DNA of 64,000 bases from Brevundimonas sp. UBA6550 (GTDB taxonomy: Bacteria > Pseudomonadota > Alphaproteobacteria > Caulobacterales > Caulobacteraceae), in NCBI RefSeq assembly GCF_002434505.1, contig NZ_DJKE01000008.1, positions 547,300 to 611,299 of the forward strand, in the 5' to 3' direction. Made by a program: the position numbers and the translations under genes. Shown piece by piece: positions 55,925-64,000 of the stretch (the stretch's first letter is position 1; the number at the start of each line of letters is the position of its first letter). The notes beneath the pieces are model-generated. The model made no database searches. It had not been told where the DNA came from and worked only from the letters and a program-made list of their open reading frames with translations.

Positions 55925-57726
55925 AGCGGCGCGCAGGCCGCCTTCAGCCACTCGCCCGCCGCGCCGTCCACCAGCGGCCCGACCTTGGCCAGGGTCTCGG
56001 CGTGATAGGCGTCGACATAGGCCCGTTCGTCCGGGGTCAGCATCTCGACCGCGATCAGTCTGCGGTCGATGGGGGCGAACGTCAGCTGTTCGAACCCGTG
56101 CATCGGCCGCTCGCCGCCCTCGGGAACCACGGCCGGCGTCACCACCTGCAGGGTCTCGATGCGGATGCCCCAGTGGCCTTCGCGGTAATAGCCCGGCTCG
56201 TTGGACAGGATCATCCCTTCCAGCAGCGGCTGGCTGGTGCCCCATTTGGCGATCCGCTGCGGCCCCTCGTGGACGCCCAGATAGCTGCCGACGCCGTGAC
56301 CCGTCCCATGGTCGTAATCCAGGCCCGCCGCCCACATCGGGGCCCGCGCGATGGCGTCCAGCGCCATGCCGCTGGTCCCGGCGGGAAAGCGGATAGTGGC
56401 CATGGCGATATGGGACTTCAGAACCAGGGTGAACTTGCGCTTCTGGTCCTCGGTCGGCTCGCCGATGGCCATGGTGCGGGTCACGTCGGTCGTGCCGTCC
56501 AGATACTGGCCGCCGCCGTCCACCAGCAGCAGCGAGCCCTTCTCCACCTTGCGGATCGTGACGCCGACCGGCTTGTAATGCGGCAGCGCCCCGTTCGGCC
56601 CGGCCCCGGCGATGGTGTCGAAGCTGAGGTCCTTCAGCGCGCCCGTCTCTTCGCGGAACCGCTCCAGCGTCTCGACCACCTCGCGCTCGTCCGGCAGGGT
56701 CTCCTGCGCGACCGTATCCACCCAATGCAGGAACCGGCTCAGCGCCGCCCCGTCGCGGATATGGGCCTGACGGCTGCCCTCGATCTCGACCGCGTTCTTG
56801 GCGGCGCGCGGCACGGCGCACGGGTCCATCGCCCGCACCACCGTCGCCCCCGCCGCTTCCAGCCGGTCGAAATACCAGGCCGAGGACAGGGACGGGTCGA
56901 TCATCACCTTGCGCCCGGCCAGACCGTCCAGGGCCTCGCCCAAGCGCTCCGGCGCCTCAAGCTGAACCGCGTCGCCCAGCCAGGACGGCAGAGCGTTGGT
57001 CACCTTGGCCGGGTCCAGGAACAGCCTGGCCCGACCATCCGCCTCGACCACGGCCTGGCCGATGGGCAGGGGCGAGCGGATCACGTCCCCGCCCCGCACA
57101 TTGAACAGCCAGGCGATGGACATGGGCGCGGTCAGGACCACGGCGTCGGCGCCGGCATCGGCCACGGCCTTGCCGATCCGCGCCCGCTTGGACGCATGGC
57201 TTTCGCCCGAATAGACATCCGCGTGCGGAACGACCGGCGCGGTCGGCTGGGCCGGGCGATCCGCCCCCCAGGCCAGGTCCAGCGGATTGGCGCTCACCGC
57301 CCGCAACTCGGCCCCCGCCTTCTTCGCCGCCGCCTTGAAGGCGACCAGGGCGTCGGGGCTGTGCAGACGCGGATCATAGCCGATCACCGCCCCCCTGGCC
57401 GCCGTCTCCAGATAGGCGGCGACCTCGGTCAAATCGCGTCGTTCGAACAGGGCCGGATCGGTCTGGGCCTTCACCTGCACCGTATAGCGGCCGTCGGTGA
57501 ACATGCTGGCCCGATCCTGAAACACCACCGCCGCCCCGGCCGAGCCGGTGAAGCCCGTCGCCCAGGCCAGCCGCTCGTTGGCGTCCGGCAGATACTCGTT
57601 CTGGTGCTCGTCCTCGTGCGGGATCAGAAAGCCGTCCAGACCCTGTTTCGCCATCTCGGCGCGAAGCAGCGGCAGGTGCTTGGCCCCAAAGGACGGATCG
57701 GTGGTTTCGTCAAAGGTCTGGCGCAT
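55921..57726 (-). CDS. pepP: Xaa-Pro aminopeptidase (M24B family, three-domain form)
   Basis: 601 residues, the long form with two creatinase N-like domains before the pita-bread catalytic domain. Metal ligands are visible: LLVDGGGQYLDGTTDVTRTM (two Asp), DYDHGTGHGVGSYLGVHEGP (His), LSNEPGYY (Glu) and FEQLTFAPID (Glu). It releases N-terminal residues before proline. Ten bases separate its start from the prmA stop, so prmA-pepP is a likely operon. Confidence 0.93.
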   Translation of the reverse strand: MRQTFDETTDPSFGAKHLPLLRAEMAKQGLDGFLIPHEDEHQNEYLPDANERLAWATGFTGSAGAAVVFQDRASMFTDGRYTVQVKAQTDPALFERRDLTEVAAYLETAARGAVIGYDPRLHSPDALVAFKAAAKKAGAELRAVSANPLDLAWGADRPAQPTAPVVPHADVYSGESHASKRARIGKAVADAGADAVVLTAPMSIAWLFNVRGGDVIRSPLPIGQAVVEADGRARLFLDPAKVTNALPSWLGDAVQLEAPERLGEALDGLAGRKVMIDPSLSSAWYFDRLEAAGATVVRAMDPCAVPRAAKNAVEIEGSRQAHIRDGAALSRFLHWVDTVAQETLPDEREVVETLERFREETGALKDLSFDTIAGAGPNGALPHYKPVGVTIRKVEKGSLLLVDGGGQYLDGTTDVTRTMAIGEPTEDQKRKFTLVLKSHIAMATIRFPAGTSGMALDAIARAPMWAAGLDYDHGTGHGVGSYLGVHEGPQRIAKWGTSQPLLEGMILSNEPGYYREGHWGIRIETLQVVTPAVVPEGGERPMHGFEQLTFAPIDRRLIAVEMLTPDERAYVDAYHAETLAKVGPLVDGAAGEWLKAACAPL

Positions 57727-57735
57727 CGTCTTTCC

Positions 57736-58599
57736 TCAGGCCTTTCGCAGTTGCAGGGCGCTCCAGGCGTCGTGGTGGATGGTCTGCTCGACCTTGAAGC
57801 CCAACGGCAGATAGGCCTCCAGCACCCGCTCCTCCTGCGTGCGTAGCAAGCCCGACAGGATGGCGACCCCGCCCGACTTCAGCGCGGCGCCGATTTCGGG
57901 CGCCAGATGCACCAGCGGCGCGGCCAGGATGTTGGCGAACACCAGATCATAGGGCGCGTGCCGGGCGATGCGCGGATCGCTCAGGCCGTCGGCGAAATAA
58001 AAGTCGCACTTGGCGTCGTTGATCTCGGCGTTCTCATTGGCGATCCGGGCCGAGGGCTCGTCGATGTCGGTGCCGACGGCGATCGGCGATCCGGTCTTCG
58101 CCGCCGCGATGGCCAGGACGCCCGTGCCGCAGCCGACGTCCAGAACCTTCTCGAACGTCTCGGTTTCCAGCAGTTTGTCGAACGCCTCCAGACAGCCGAC
58201 CGTCGTGCCGTGGTGGCCCGTGCCGAAGGCGGCGCCGGCGTCGATCTTCAGCGTCACCCGCCCTTGCGGCACCTTGCCCTGATCGTGCGCGCCATAGACG
58301 AAGAACCGCCCGGCCTCGACCGGCGGCAGGCCCGACAGCGACATGGCCAGCCAGTCGGCGTCCGCCAGCTTCTCGACCTCCACCGTCACCGCATGGTCGG
58401 CCAGGACCGCCTTCAGCCCCTCGACCTCGTCGTCGGTCGTGGGGAAGGCGTCGATGCGCCAGATCTCGCGATCCTCGTCCTCCTCCAGAATGGAATAGGT
58501 CGCGCCCTCCAGTCGGGGATCGAGGTCGATGGCGGCGGCGGCGGCCTCGGCGGCGGCGCGGGGGCCGCGGGCGATTATCTGAAGAGCGGACTCGGACAT
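57736..58599 (-). CDS. prmA: Ribosomal protein L11 methyltransferase PrmA
   Basis: A 287-residue protein. [20 protein letters not shown] is the family signature with the GTGHH loop. [19 protein letters not shown] binds SAM and [17 protein letters not shown] carries the catalytic NxLxxPL-type motif. It trimethylates ribosomal protein L11. Divergent from the H1-like gene with a 94-base gap. Confidence 0.93.
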   Translation of the reverse strand: MSESALQIIARGPRAAAEAAAAAIDLDPRLEGATYSILEEDEDREIWRIDAFPTTDDEVEGLKAVLADHAVTVEVEKLADADWLAMSLSGLPPVEAGRFFVYGAHDQGKVPQGRVTLKIDAGAAFGTGHHGTTVGCLEAFDKLLETETFEKVLDVGCGTGVLAIAAAKTGSPIAVGTDIDEPSARIANENAEINDAKCDFYFADGLSDPRIARHAPYDLVFANILAAPLVHLAPEIGAALKSGGVAILSGLLRTQEERVLEAYLPLGFKVEQTIHHDAWSALQLRKA

Positions 58600-58693
58600 T
58601 TCTCAAACACCGGTATCATGGCGAATCATTGCGGCCCGGCGCTGTGCTGGCCCGTTTGTCGCGTTCGTCTAAACCGAGGGGTCGGGGAAATAC

Positions 58694-59341
58694 ATGGCCA
58701 AAGCACCATCCGCGTCTAAACCTGCCGCCGAAAAGTCGGCGACCGCCAAACCGGCGGCCAAGAAAGCCGCAACCAAGGCCGCCGCTTTGAAAGCCGTGAA
58801 GCCTGCCGAGCCGGCCAAGGCTGCGCCCAAGCCCGCCGCCGCCAAGACCGCGACCGCCAAGGCCGCCGCGCCAAAGACTGCAGCCCCCAAGGCGGCTGCG
58901 CCGAAGGCCGCCGCCAAGCCCGCCGCGTCCAAGGCGGCCGCACCGAAGGCTGCGTCCGCCCAAAAAACTGCGCCTGCCAACACCGCAGCGCCTAAACCCG
59001 CAACCAAGGCGCCGGCGGCGAAGTCGGCTGCAGCTAAGCCGGCCGCCAAGGCCGCGCCCAAGGCGACTGCAAAGCCCGCCGCATCCAAGACCGCCGCGCC
59101 CAAGGCCGAACCCAAGGCTCCGGTCGCCGCCGCCCCGACGCCCGCGCCTGCTCCGGCTCCGGCTCCGGCTCCTGCGCCTGCGCCGAAGCCTGTCGAGACG
59201 CCCAAGCCGACCGAAGCCGCCAAACCCGTAGAGGCGGCGAAGCCCGCCCCTGCCCCCACACCCAAGGCGGAAGCCCCCAAGGCGGAAGAGAGCAAGGGCT
59301 TCTTCGCCAAGCTGGGCGACATGATCTTCGGCAAGCGCTGA
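58694..59341 (+). CDS. Histone H1-like Ala/Lys/Pro-rich protein
   Basis: A 215-residue low-complexity protein. Residues ~1-150 are repeats of the AAxPKAAA/KPAAKxA type, as in eukaryotic H1 tails and Pseudomonas AlgP. A Pro/Ala run (APAPAPAPAPAP) follows, then Pro/Lys/Glu. It ends in a distinct hydrophobic-basic tail GFFAKLGDMIFGKR, which could be an anchor or interaction motif. No enzymatic domain. It may bind DNA through its lysines. Codon bias matches neighbours; the opposite strand is also open because of the repeats but reads as Gly/Arg-rich shadow. Confidence 0.75.
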   Translation: MAKAPSASKPAAEKSATAKPAAKKAATKAAALKAVKPAEPAKAAPKPAAAKTATAKAAAPKTAAPKAAAPKAAAKPAASKAAAPKAASAQKTAPANTAAPKPATKAPAAKSAAAKPAAKAAPKATAKPAASKTAAPKAEPKAPVAAAPTPAPAPAPAPAPAPAPKPVETPKPTEAAKPVEAAKPAPAPTPKAEAPKAEESKGFFAKLGDMIFGKR

Positions 59342-59363
59342 TCTCGGACACCCCGCGAACCGG

Positions 59364-59394
59364 ATCGCCGGACGGAGCCTCCGTCCGGCGATTT
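59364..59394 (+). terminator. Terminator after the H1-like gene
   Basis: ATCGCCGGACGG (59364-59375) and CCGTCCGGCGAT (59381-59392) make a perfect 12-base stem with a 5-base loop, followed by a short TT. It is 22 bases after the H1-like stop. Confidence 0.7.
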
Positions 59395-59452
59395 GCGTCA
59401 AGGCCACCCCAGGCGCTCATGCGCCGCACCCGGACTGAGATGGAGATCGCCC

Positions 59453-59635
59453 GTGGCGGGACTGAAGGACAAGCGCGGCTTCATCGACAAGGACCGGCTG
59501 GACCTGTCCGAACGTCAGGCGGTCGAATACTGGATGAAACGCTGGGGCGTGACGCGCGATCAGATCACCGCCGCCCACCGCAAGGTCGGCCGCATGACCA
59601 AGGACATCGCCGTCGAACTGGGCAAGAAGCGCTGA
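59453..59635 (+). CDS. DUF3606 domain protein
   Basis: A 60-residue protein matching the DUF3606 pattern: KDKRGFIDKDRLDLSERQAV, then EYWMKRWGVTRDQITAAHRKVG. It is a small basic-acidic protein common in alphaproteobacteria and Burkholderia; function unknown. The GTG at 59453 has GGAG at 59442-59445. It stands alone between the H1-like gene's terminator and the helicase promoter. Confidence 0.82.
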   Translation: MAGLKDKRGFIDKDRLDLSERQAVEYWMKRWGVTRDQITAAHRKVGRMTKDIAVELGKKR

Positions 59636-59699
59636 TCCACGGCGGCCGGAACCAGCGCGCGCTTCGTCACGCTGAACAGCGCGCCAGAACCATGAATAC

Positions 59700-59727
59700 T
59701 TGACTTCTACGCAGGGGCTTCTATATG
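59700..59727 (+). promoter_or_regulatory. Candidate promoter and leader of the DEAD-box helicase
   Basis: TTGACT (59700-59705), a 16-base spacer and TATATG (59722-59727) make a good sigma-70-like promoter. Transcription from ~59734 gives a ~98-base leader with a possible CCGCCC/GGGCGG hairpin and a pyrimidine-rich stretch before ATG 59832. Such leaders often control cold induction of RNA helicases. Confidence 0.45.
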
Positions 59728-59831
59728 CCCCCCAGCCTCGGGACAGGTCTGCGATACGCGCCGCCCGCTCGCCCAAAGAGGGGCGGTTCCGTCGCTGCTA
59801 TGCACGCAGACGCTTTTCTTCCCTAGGATTC

Positions 59832-61403
59832 ATGACCGAATTTTCCCAACTGGGCCTTTCGCCCACGACCCTGAAGGCCGTCGCCGAGACGGGCTACACC
59901 ACCGCCACCCCCATTCAGGAGCAGGCCATTCCGGTCGCCCTGGCCGGACGCGACGTTCTGGGCATCGCCCAGACCGGCACCGGCAAGACCGCCGCCTTCA
60001 CCCTGCCCCTGGTCGAGCGGCTGGCGACGGGCCGCGCCCGCGCCCGGATGCCACGCGCCATCGTCCTGGCGCCGACCCGCGAACTGGCGGATCAGGTCGC
60101 CGAAAGCTTCGCCAAATACGCCAAGGGCACCAAGCTGAGCTGGGTGCTGCTGATCGGCGGCGTCTCCATGGGCGACCAGGTCGCGGCGCTGAACAAGGGC
60201 GTCGACGTCCTGATCGCCACGCCCGGCCGTCTTCTGGACCTGTTCGAGCGCGGCAAGATGCTGCTGACGGGCGTCGAGATCATGGTCGTCGACGAAGCCG
60301 ACCGGATGCTGGATATGGGCTTCATCCCCGACATCGAACGCATCTTCAAACTGACGCCGCCGCGTCGCCAGACCCTGTTCTTCTCGGCCACCATGCCGCC
60401 CGAGATCACGCGCCTGACGACCGCCTTCCTCAAGGATCCGACCCGGATCGAGGCCTCGCGCCCGGCGATGACCGCCGACACCATCACCCAGTATCTGGTC
60501 CGCATCCCGACCAGCGACCCCAAGGCCAAGCGCACCGCCCTGCGCGCCCTGGTCGAACGCGCCGACGTCAAGAACGGCATCGTCTTCTGCAATCGCAAGT
60601 CCGAAGTCGATATCGTCGCCAAGTCGCTGCAGAAGCATGGCTTCGACGCCGCCCCCATCCACGGCGACCTGGACCAGTCGCACCGGATGAAGACCCTGGC
60701 CGATTTCCGCGCCGGCAATCTGAAGATCCTGGTCGCCTCCGACGTCGCCGCGCGCGGCCTGGACATCCCCGACGTCAGCCACGTCTTCAACTACGACGTC
60801 TCGCACCACGCCGACGACTATGTTCACCGCATCGGCCGCACCGGCCGCGCAGGCCGCCTGGGCCAGGCCTTCATGATCGTGACCCCGTCCGACGACAAGT
60901 CGCTGGATAAGGTGCTGAAGCTGATCAAGAAGGACCCCGAGGAACTGGTTCTGGGCGACATCGACTTCGACGCCATCAAGGATGGTCCGCGCCGTGATGA
61001 CAAGCGTGGCGGACGCGAACGATCCGGCGAACGCGGTCGCGGGCGCTCACGCAGCAGCAGCGGCGCCCCTGCCGAACAGGCCGAAGTCGCCGTCGCAGCC
61101 GATACCCAGGACGCCGAGGCTCCGCGCAGCCGCAGCCGTCGCAAGGCCCGCCCGGACGTCAGGACCGAGGTCGAAGCCCCCGCCCCGACGCCGATCGCCG
61201 CCGCCCCTGCCCTCGCCGTCGAGGCCGCCGATCCGGTCGAGACGCCGCGCGCCGCACGCGCCGACCGCGAACCCCAACTGCTTCAATCCGACCGTCGCGG
61301 CGACCGCAAAGCCGCCCGCGAAGACAGCCAGCGTCAGGGCGTGCGCGGTTTTGGCGACGACATCCCGGCCTTCCTGCGTCGCCCTGTGGTTGTTCGCGCC
61401 TGA
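59832..61403 (+). CDS. rhlE: DEAD-box RNA helicase (RhlE-type)
   Basis: A 523-residue protein. The Q-motif (FSQLGLSPTTLKAVAETGY) precedes AQTGTGKTA (I), APTRELADQ (Ia), VDEADRMLD (II), SAT (III), GIVFCNRK and VASDVAARGLDIP (V), and HRIGRTGR (VI). After ~380 the protein is a basic, Ser/Arg/Ala-rich tail ending GFGDDIPAFLRR, a motif shared by alphaproteobacterial helicases. It unwinds RNA duplexes, probably in ribosome assembly or decay. ATG 59832 begins a standard N-terminus. RhlE assignment is by overall similarity. Confidence 0.9.
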   Translation: MTEFSQLGLSPTTLKAVAETGYTTATPIQEQAIPVALAGRDVLGIAQTGTGKTAAFTLPLVERLATGRARARMPRAIVLAPTRELADQVAESFAKYAKGTKLSWVLLIGGVSMGDQVAALNKGVDVLIATPGRLLDLFERGKMLLTGVEIMVVDEADRMLDMGFIPDIERIFKLTPPRRQTLFFSATMPPEITRLTTAFLKDPTRIEASRPAMTADTITQYLVRIPTSDPKAKRTALRALVERADVKNGIVFCNRKSEVDIVAKSLQKHGFDAAPIHGDLDQSHRMKTLADFRAGNLKILVASDVAARGLDIPDVSHVFNYDVSHHADDYVHRIGRTGRAGRLGQAFMIVTPSDDKSLDKVLKLIKKDPEELVLGDIDFDAIKDGPRRDDKRGGRERSGERGRGRSRSSSGAPAEQAEVAVAADTQDAEAPRSRSRRKARPDVRTEVEAPAPTPIAAAPALAVEAADPVETPRAARADREPQLLQSDRRGDRKAAREDSQRQGVRGFGDDIPAFLRRPVVVRA

Positions 61404-61417
61404 CCGAACGATGAGAG

Positions 61418-61445
61418 ACGGCGCGCAGAAAGTCCGCGCCGTTTA
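61418..61445 (+). terminator. Terminator after the helicase gene
   Basis: ACGGCGCG (61418-61425) pairs with CGCGCCGT (61435-61442) followed by TTA, 15 bases after the helicase stop. It has a short T-run. Confidence 0.5.
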
Positions 61446-61516
61446 CCCTGCATTACGGAACAGCCCTTAGTGTCCGCCCCGAAGACGTCCTCAGAAGGGG
61501 ACAGGGGGAAAGAAGA

Positions 61517-62578
61517 ATGTCCAAACAGGTCGAGACGGCGCTAAGGGGTCCTCAAGCCTACGCCCTGGCGCGCAATGTCATCGCCGAGATGGAAAAGGCG
61601 GGCGTCTGGCCGACGCCGCTGAACTTCGAGCTTTGGCTTCATTACGTCAGCGATCCCGACGGCGCCCTGGCGCGCGAGATTCGCTTGCTTCTCGAACAAT
61701 CGGTCGCCATCTCCGACAAGACCGCCGAGATGCTGGCCGCCGAGTTCCTACCGCGCGGCCGCCTGCCCGACCAGATCCGCGACGTCGGCGCCGTGCTGGA
61801 CCGCGAACTGGCCAGCGTCGCCAACGCCATCGCCATGGCCCACAAGACCCAGGCCGACTACGGCGAGACCCTGGCCGACGCCTCGCACACCATGGAGAAC
61901 GCCGAGGATGCGTCGGCGCTGAAGTCGCTGGTCGGCGGCCTCTCCACCGCGACCAAGCGGGTGCGCCGCGAGACGGCCATCCTGGAAAAGCGGCTGGAGA
62001 AGTCGAACAAGGAAGTCATCCGCCTGCGCGAAAACCTGGAGCAGGTTCGTCGCGACGCCATGACCGACGCCCTGACCAACCTGGCCAACCGCAAGGCGTT
62101 CGACGAGCGGCTGGAGGCCGCCTGCGCGCCCGACGACGCCTCGCCGCTGGCCCTGGCCATCCTCGACATCGACCATTTCAAGCGGTTCAACGACACCTGG
62201 GGCCATCAGACCGGGGATCAGGTTCTGCGCTACGTCTCCACCGTCCTGTCCAACATCTGCGGCAAGCACCGATTCGCCGCCCGGTTCGGCGGCGAGGAGT
62301 TCGCGATCATCTTCCCAGGCGAAAGCGCCGGCGTGGTGATGGCCGCCCTTGAAAGCATCCGCAGCGACGTGGCCTCGCGCGCCCTGCGCCGCCGCTCGAC
62401 CAACGACGACCTGGGCTCCGTCACCGTCTCGGCCGGTTTCGCTCAGCGCCGCAAGGGCGAGACGGCCGCCAGCCTGCTGGAGCGCGCCGACGCCGCCCTC
62501 TACGATTCCAAGCGCAAGGGCCGCAACTGCATCACCGCCGCCCCTGCGGCGGACCCGGCGCCGCGACAAGTCGCCTGA
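61517..62578 (+). CDS. GGDEF-domain diguanylate cyclase
   Basis: A 353-residue soluble protein. A helical N-terminal region of ~120 residues begins YALARNVIAEMEKAGVWPT. A long coiled coil (KRVRRETAILEKRLEKSNKE) leads to the GGDEF domain (DALTNLANRKAFDERL, DIDHFKRFNDTWGHQTGD) with active-site GGEEF at 258-262. No RxxD precedes the active site (the region is ICGKHRFAAR), so feedback inhibition by c-di-GMP is probably absent. It makes c-di-GMP from GTP. Layout recalls Caulobacter DgcB, but I did not confirm orthology. SD GGGGGAAAGAAG precedes the ATG. Confidence 0.9.
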   Translation: MSKQVETALRGPQAYALARNVIAEMEKAGVWPTPLNFELWLHYVSDPDGALAREIRLLLEQSVAISDKTAEMLAAEFLPRGRLPDQIRDVGAVLDRELASVANAIAMAHKTQADYGETLADASHTMENAEDASALKSLVGGLSTATKRVRRETAILEKRLEKSNKEVIRLRENLEQVRRDAMTDALTNLANRKAFDERLEAACAPDDASPLALAILDIDHFKRFNDTWGHQTGDQVLRYVSTVLSNICGKHRFAARFGGEEFAIIFPGESAGVVMAALESIRSDVASRALRRRSTNDDLGSVTVSAGFAQRRKGETAASLLERADAALYDSKRKGRNCITAAPAADPAPRQVA

Positions 62579-62620
62579 CAAAGGGCCTGACAAGGCCAAG
62601 CTTTCTGCCATAGTCGCCCG

Positions 62621-63373
62621 ATGCGCAGTTTCGCCTTCAACATCGCCTACTGGATCCTGTCGATCGGCTATGGCCTGACCGCCGCCTTCGCGGCGCTGGC
62701 GCCCGGTCGCGGGCCTGCCAGCTGGGTCATCCGCCGCTATGTGATGCGCATGGTCCAGGCCATGGCGATTTTCGCCGGCATCCGCCTGCGCGTGCTGGGC
62801 AGGGAGCGACTGCCCGCCGGGGCCTTCATCATCGCCTCCAAGCACCAGAGCTGGGGCGACGGCTTCGCGACCTATGACCAGTTCGACGACCTGGCCTTCG
62901 TCACCGGCGACCATCTGGAGAAATTCCCCCTGCTGGGCGGGGTGCTGAAGAAGCTGGGCGCCATCGTCGTCAACTCCTGCGGCGGCCATGAGGCCCGCAA
63001 GGCCCTGGCCATGCGGGCCGCCGAAGCCCGCGCCGAAAACCGCAGGATCCTGATCTACCCCGAGGGTCACCTGGCCCCGGTCGGCAAGAAGTTCAAATAC
63101 CGTTCCGGCGTCTGGCACATGTATCGCGACTTCGACATGCCGGTGGTGCCCCTGGCCACCAATCTCGGCCTGTTCTGGCCCGAGGAGAAGTACGAGAAAC
63201 ACGCCGGCACGGCCACGCTCGACTTCCTGGAACCGATCCCGACCGGCCTGCCCAAGGACGAATTCCTGGCCCGCCTGGAAGCCGTGATCGAGGCCCGCAC
63301 CGCCGAACTGGTCGCCGAGGCTGCGGGTCAGCCCGTGTCGCCTGCCATGCTGATCGACACGCCGACTAAGTAA
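62621..63373 (+). CDS. plsC: 1-acyl-sn-glycerol-3-phosphate acyltransferase (PlsC family)
   Basis: A 250-residue membrane-associated acyltransferase. An N-terminal helix is followed by SKHQSWGDGFATY, the HX4D catalytic motif (His and Asp), and LIYPEGHLAPVG, the EG(T/H)-type substrate motif. It acylates lysophosphatidate in phospholipid synthesis. It lies 42 bases after the cyclase gene, so co-transcription is possible. Its 3' end overlaps the convergent TfoX-N gene by 8 bases. Confidence 0.92.
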   Translation: MRSFAFNIAYWILSIGYGLTAAFAALAPGRGPASWVIRRYVMRMVQAMAIFAGIRLRVLGRERLPAGAFIIASKHQSWGDGFATYDQFDDLAFVTGDHLEKFPLLGGVLKKLGAIVVNSCGGHEARKALAMRAAEARAENRRILIYPEGHLAPVGKKFKYRSGVWHMYRDFDMPVVPLATNLGLFWPEEKYEKHAGTATLDFLEPIPTGLPKDEFLARLEAVIEARTAELVAEAAGQPVSPAMLIDTPTK

Positions 63374-63725
63374 CGGGTCTCGGCTTCTTCCCCGAGGCCT
63401 TCTTCACCGCCACCTCCAGCGAGCGCCGCGCCCAGGCGACCGCTTCCTCGGGATCGTCCAGCGCGGTCTCCGGCAGGGTCCAATAGCTCATGCTCATCGT
63501 CCGCCCATCCTTGGTCGGAAAGGTGAACGGTCGCGACCCGGCCGCCACGAACGCCTCGCCCAGACCGTCATCGCCCTTCAGCCACACCACGCCGTCGTCC
63601 AGCAGGGCGAAGATCACGCCCGAGGCGTATACCCCCGCCCCGCCGAACATCCGCTTGATCTCCAGCCGCCCCAGGCCCGCGAAATGCTCGCGCACCCATT
63701 CGCCGAAGTCGGCATCGTAGGCCAC
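63366..63725 (-). CDS. TfoX N-terminal domain protein
   Basis: A 119-residue protein with only the TfoX/Sxy N-terminal domain. FAGLGRLEIKRMFGGAGVYA is the signature, followed by FALLDDGVVWLKGDD and a C-terminal helix. In gammaproteobacteria Sxy promotes competence with CRP; the role of single-domain forms in alphaproteobacteria is unknown. The gene is directly downstream (1 base) of the SufA/IscA-like gene on the same strand. Confidence 0.87.
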   Translation of the reverse strand: MAYDADFGEWVREHFAGLGRLEIKRMFGGAGVYASGVIFALLDDGVVWLKGDDGLGEAFVAAGSRPFTFPTKDGRTMSMSYWTLPETALDDPEEAVAWARRSLEVAVKKASGKKPRPVT

Positions 63726-63726
63726 G

Positions 63727-64000
63727 TCAGGCGCTGGCGGCCGGAACGATGGTCACGCTCTCTCCACAGCCGCAGGCGTCGGTCTGGTTCGGATTGTTGA
63801 ACACGAATTTGGACGAAAGCCGCGTCGTCTCGTAGTCGATCTCGGTGCCGATCAGGAACAGCACGGCCTTGGGCTCGATCAGTACGGTCACGCCCTTGTC
63901 CTCGACCACCTCGTCCAGCGGCTCGACCGCATCGGCATAGGCGAAGGTGTATTCCTGCCCCGCGCAGCCGCCGTTCTTTATGCCGATCCGCAGGCCGATG
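63727..64000 (-). CDS. HesB/IscA-family iron-sulfur assembly protein (SufA-like), 5' end outside window
   Basis: The C-terminal ~90 residues of an A-type Fe-S carrier. NGGCAGQEYTFAYAD holds the first Cys and DACGCGESV the CGC pair; SSKFVFNNPNQT is typical. The frame is open to the window edge, so the start is missing. A-type carriers deliver Fe-S clusters to target proteins. Whether it is SufA, ErpA or IscA depends on neighbours outside the window. Confidence 0.9.
   Translation of the reverse strand, partial: IGLRIGIKNGGCAGQEYTFAYADAVEPLDEVVEDKGVTVLIEPKAVLFLIGTEIDYETTRLSSKFVFNNPNQTDACGCGESVTIVPAASA

Noticed and set aside
58616..59407. A Gly/Arg-rich or Ala-rich protein on the minus strand opposite the H1-like gene
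   Set aside because: Both minus-strand frames are by-products of the Lys/Ala/Pro repeats. The plus strand has a clean start, a defined end and a terminator.

Overview
This is a high-G+C (about two-thirds by eye) chromosomal window from an alphaproteobacterium. Gene content and order point to the Caulobacterales, most likely Brevundimonas or a close relative. The supporting signs are a PopA-like degenerate GGDEF protein beside mfd-sdhE-recG, a dusB-ntrY-ntrX-hfq-hflX string, a fused ispDF, a mre-rod cell-shape cluster, and a serS-surE-pcm-nlpD-yajC-secD-secF string. I see no prophage, insertion sequence, CRISPR array or rRNA. Genes are packed tightly and many pairs overlap by 1-4 bases, which suggests translational coupling.

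Layout: 1-8.4 kb holds the end of aas, a dioxygenase and wrbA, a HELTH-motif protein with a VanY-type peptidase, a GPH transporter, mazG, a HAD phosphatase and a CPA1 antiporter. 8.4-16.9 kb is the Ntr/Hfq region (dusB, ntrY, ntrX, a D-amino-acid aminotransferase, hfq, hflX) with ispDF divergent. 16.9-28.4 kb has a membrane spermidine-synthase-like fusion, pncC, tusA, a YihY protein, popA, mfd, sdhE and recG. 28.6-33 kb is the rlpA-tmk-holB-tatD-MBL operon followed by tRNA-Ser(TGA). 33-37 kb holds a minimal Hsp70 and two acyl-CoA dehydrogenases. 37-43 kb is mreB-mreC-mreD-PBP2-rodA. 43-54 kb has a GST, a TVP38 protein, aspartate aminotransferase, secDF-yajC, nlpD, pcm, surE and serS. 54-64 kb has a cNMP-patatin, pepP, prmA, an H1-like Ala/Lys protein, a DUF3606 protein, an RhlE-type helicase, a diguanylate cyclase, plsC, a TfoX-N protein and the end of a SufA/IscA gene.

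Most of the window is conserved housekeeping: cell-wall growth (MreBCD, PBP2, RodA, RlpA, NlpD, VanY), protein export (SecDF-YajC), DNA repair and replication (Mfd, RecG, HolB), RNA control (Hfq, HflX, RhlE, DusB, PrmA) and c-di-GMP signalling (a PopA-like effector and a diguanylate cyclase). The strongest anomaly is in serS. The seryl-tRNA synthetase carries about 80 extra residues in the loop before the TAE motif, inside a tract of about 50% G+C that also covers conserved flanking residues. This looks like a mosaic gene that received a segment from a lower-G+C donor. Other points worth checking are the apparent absence of ntrBC between dusB and ntrY, the loss of the GAFTGA loop in NtrX, and four different long inverted-repeat intergenic elements.
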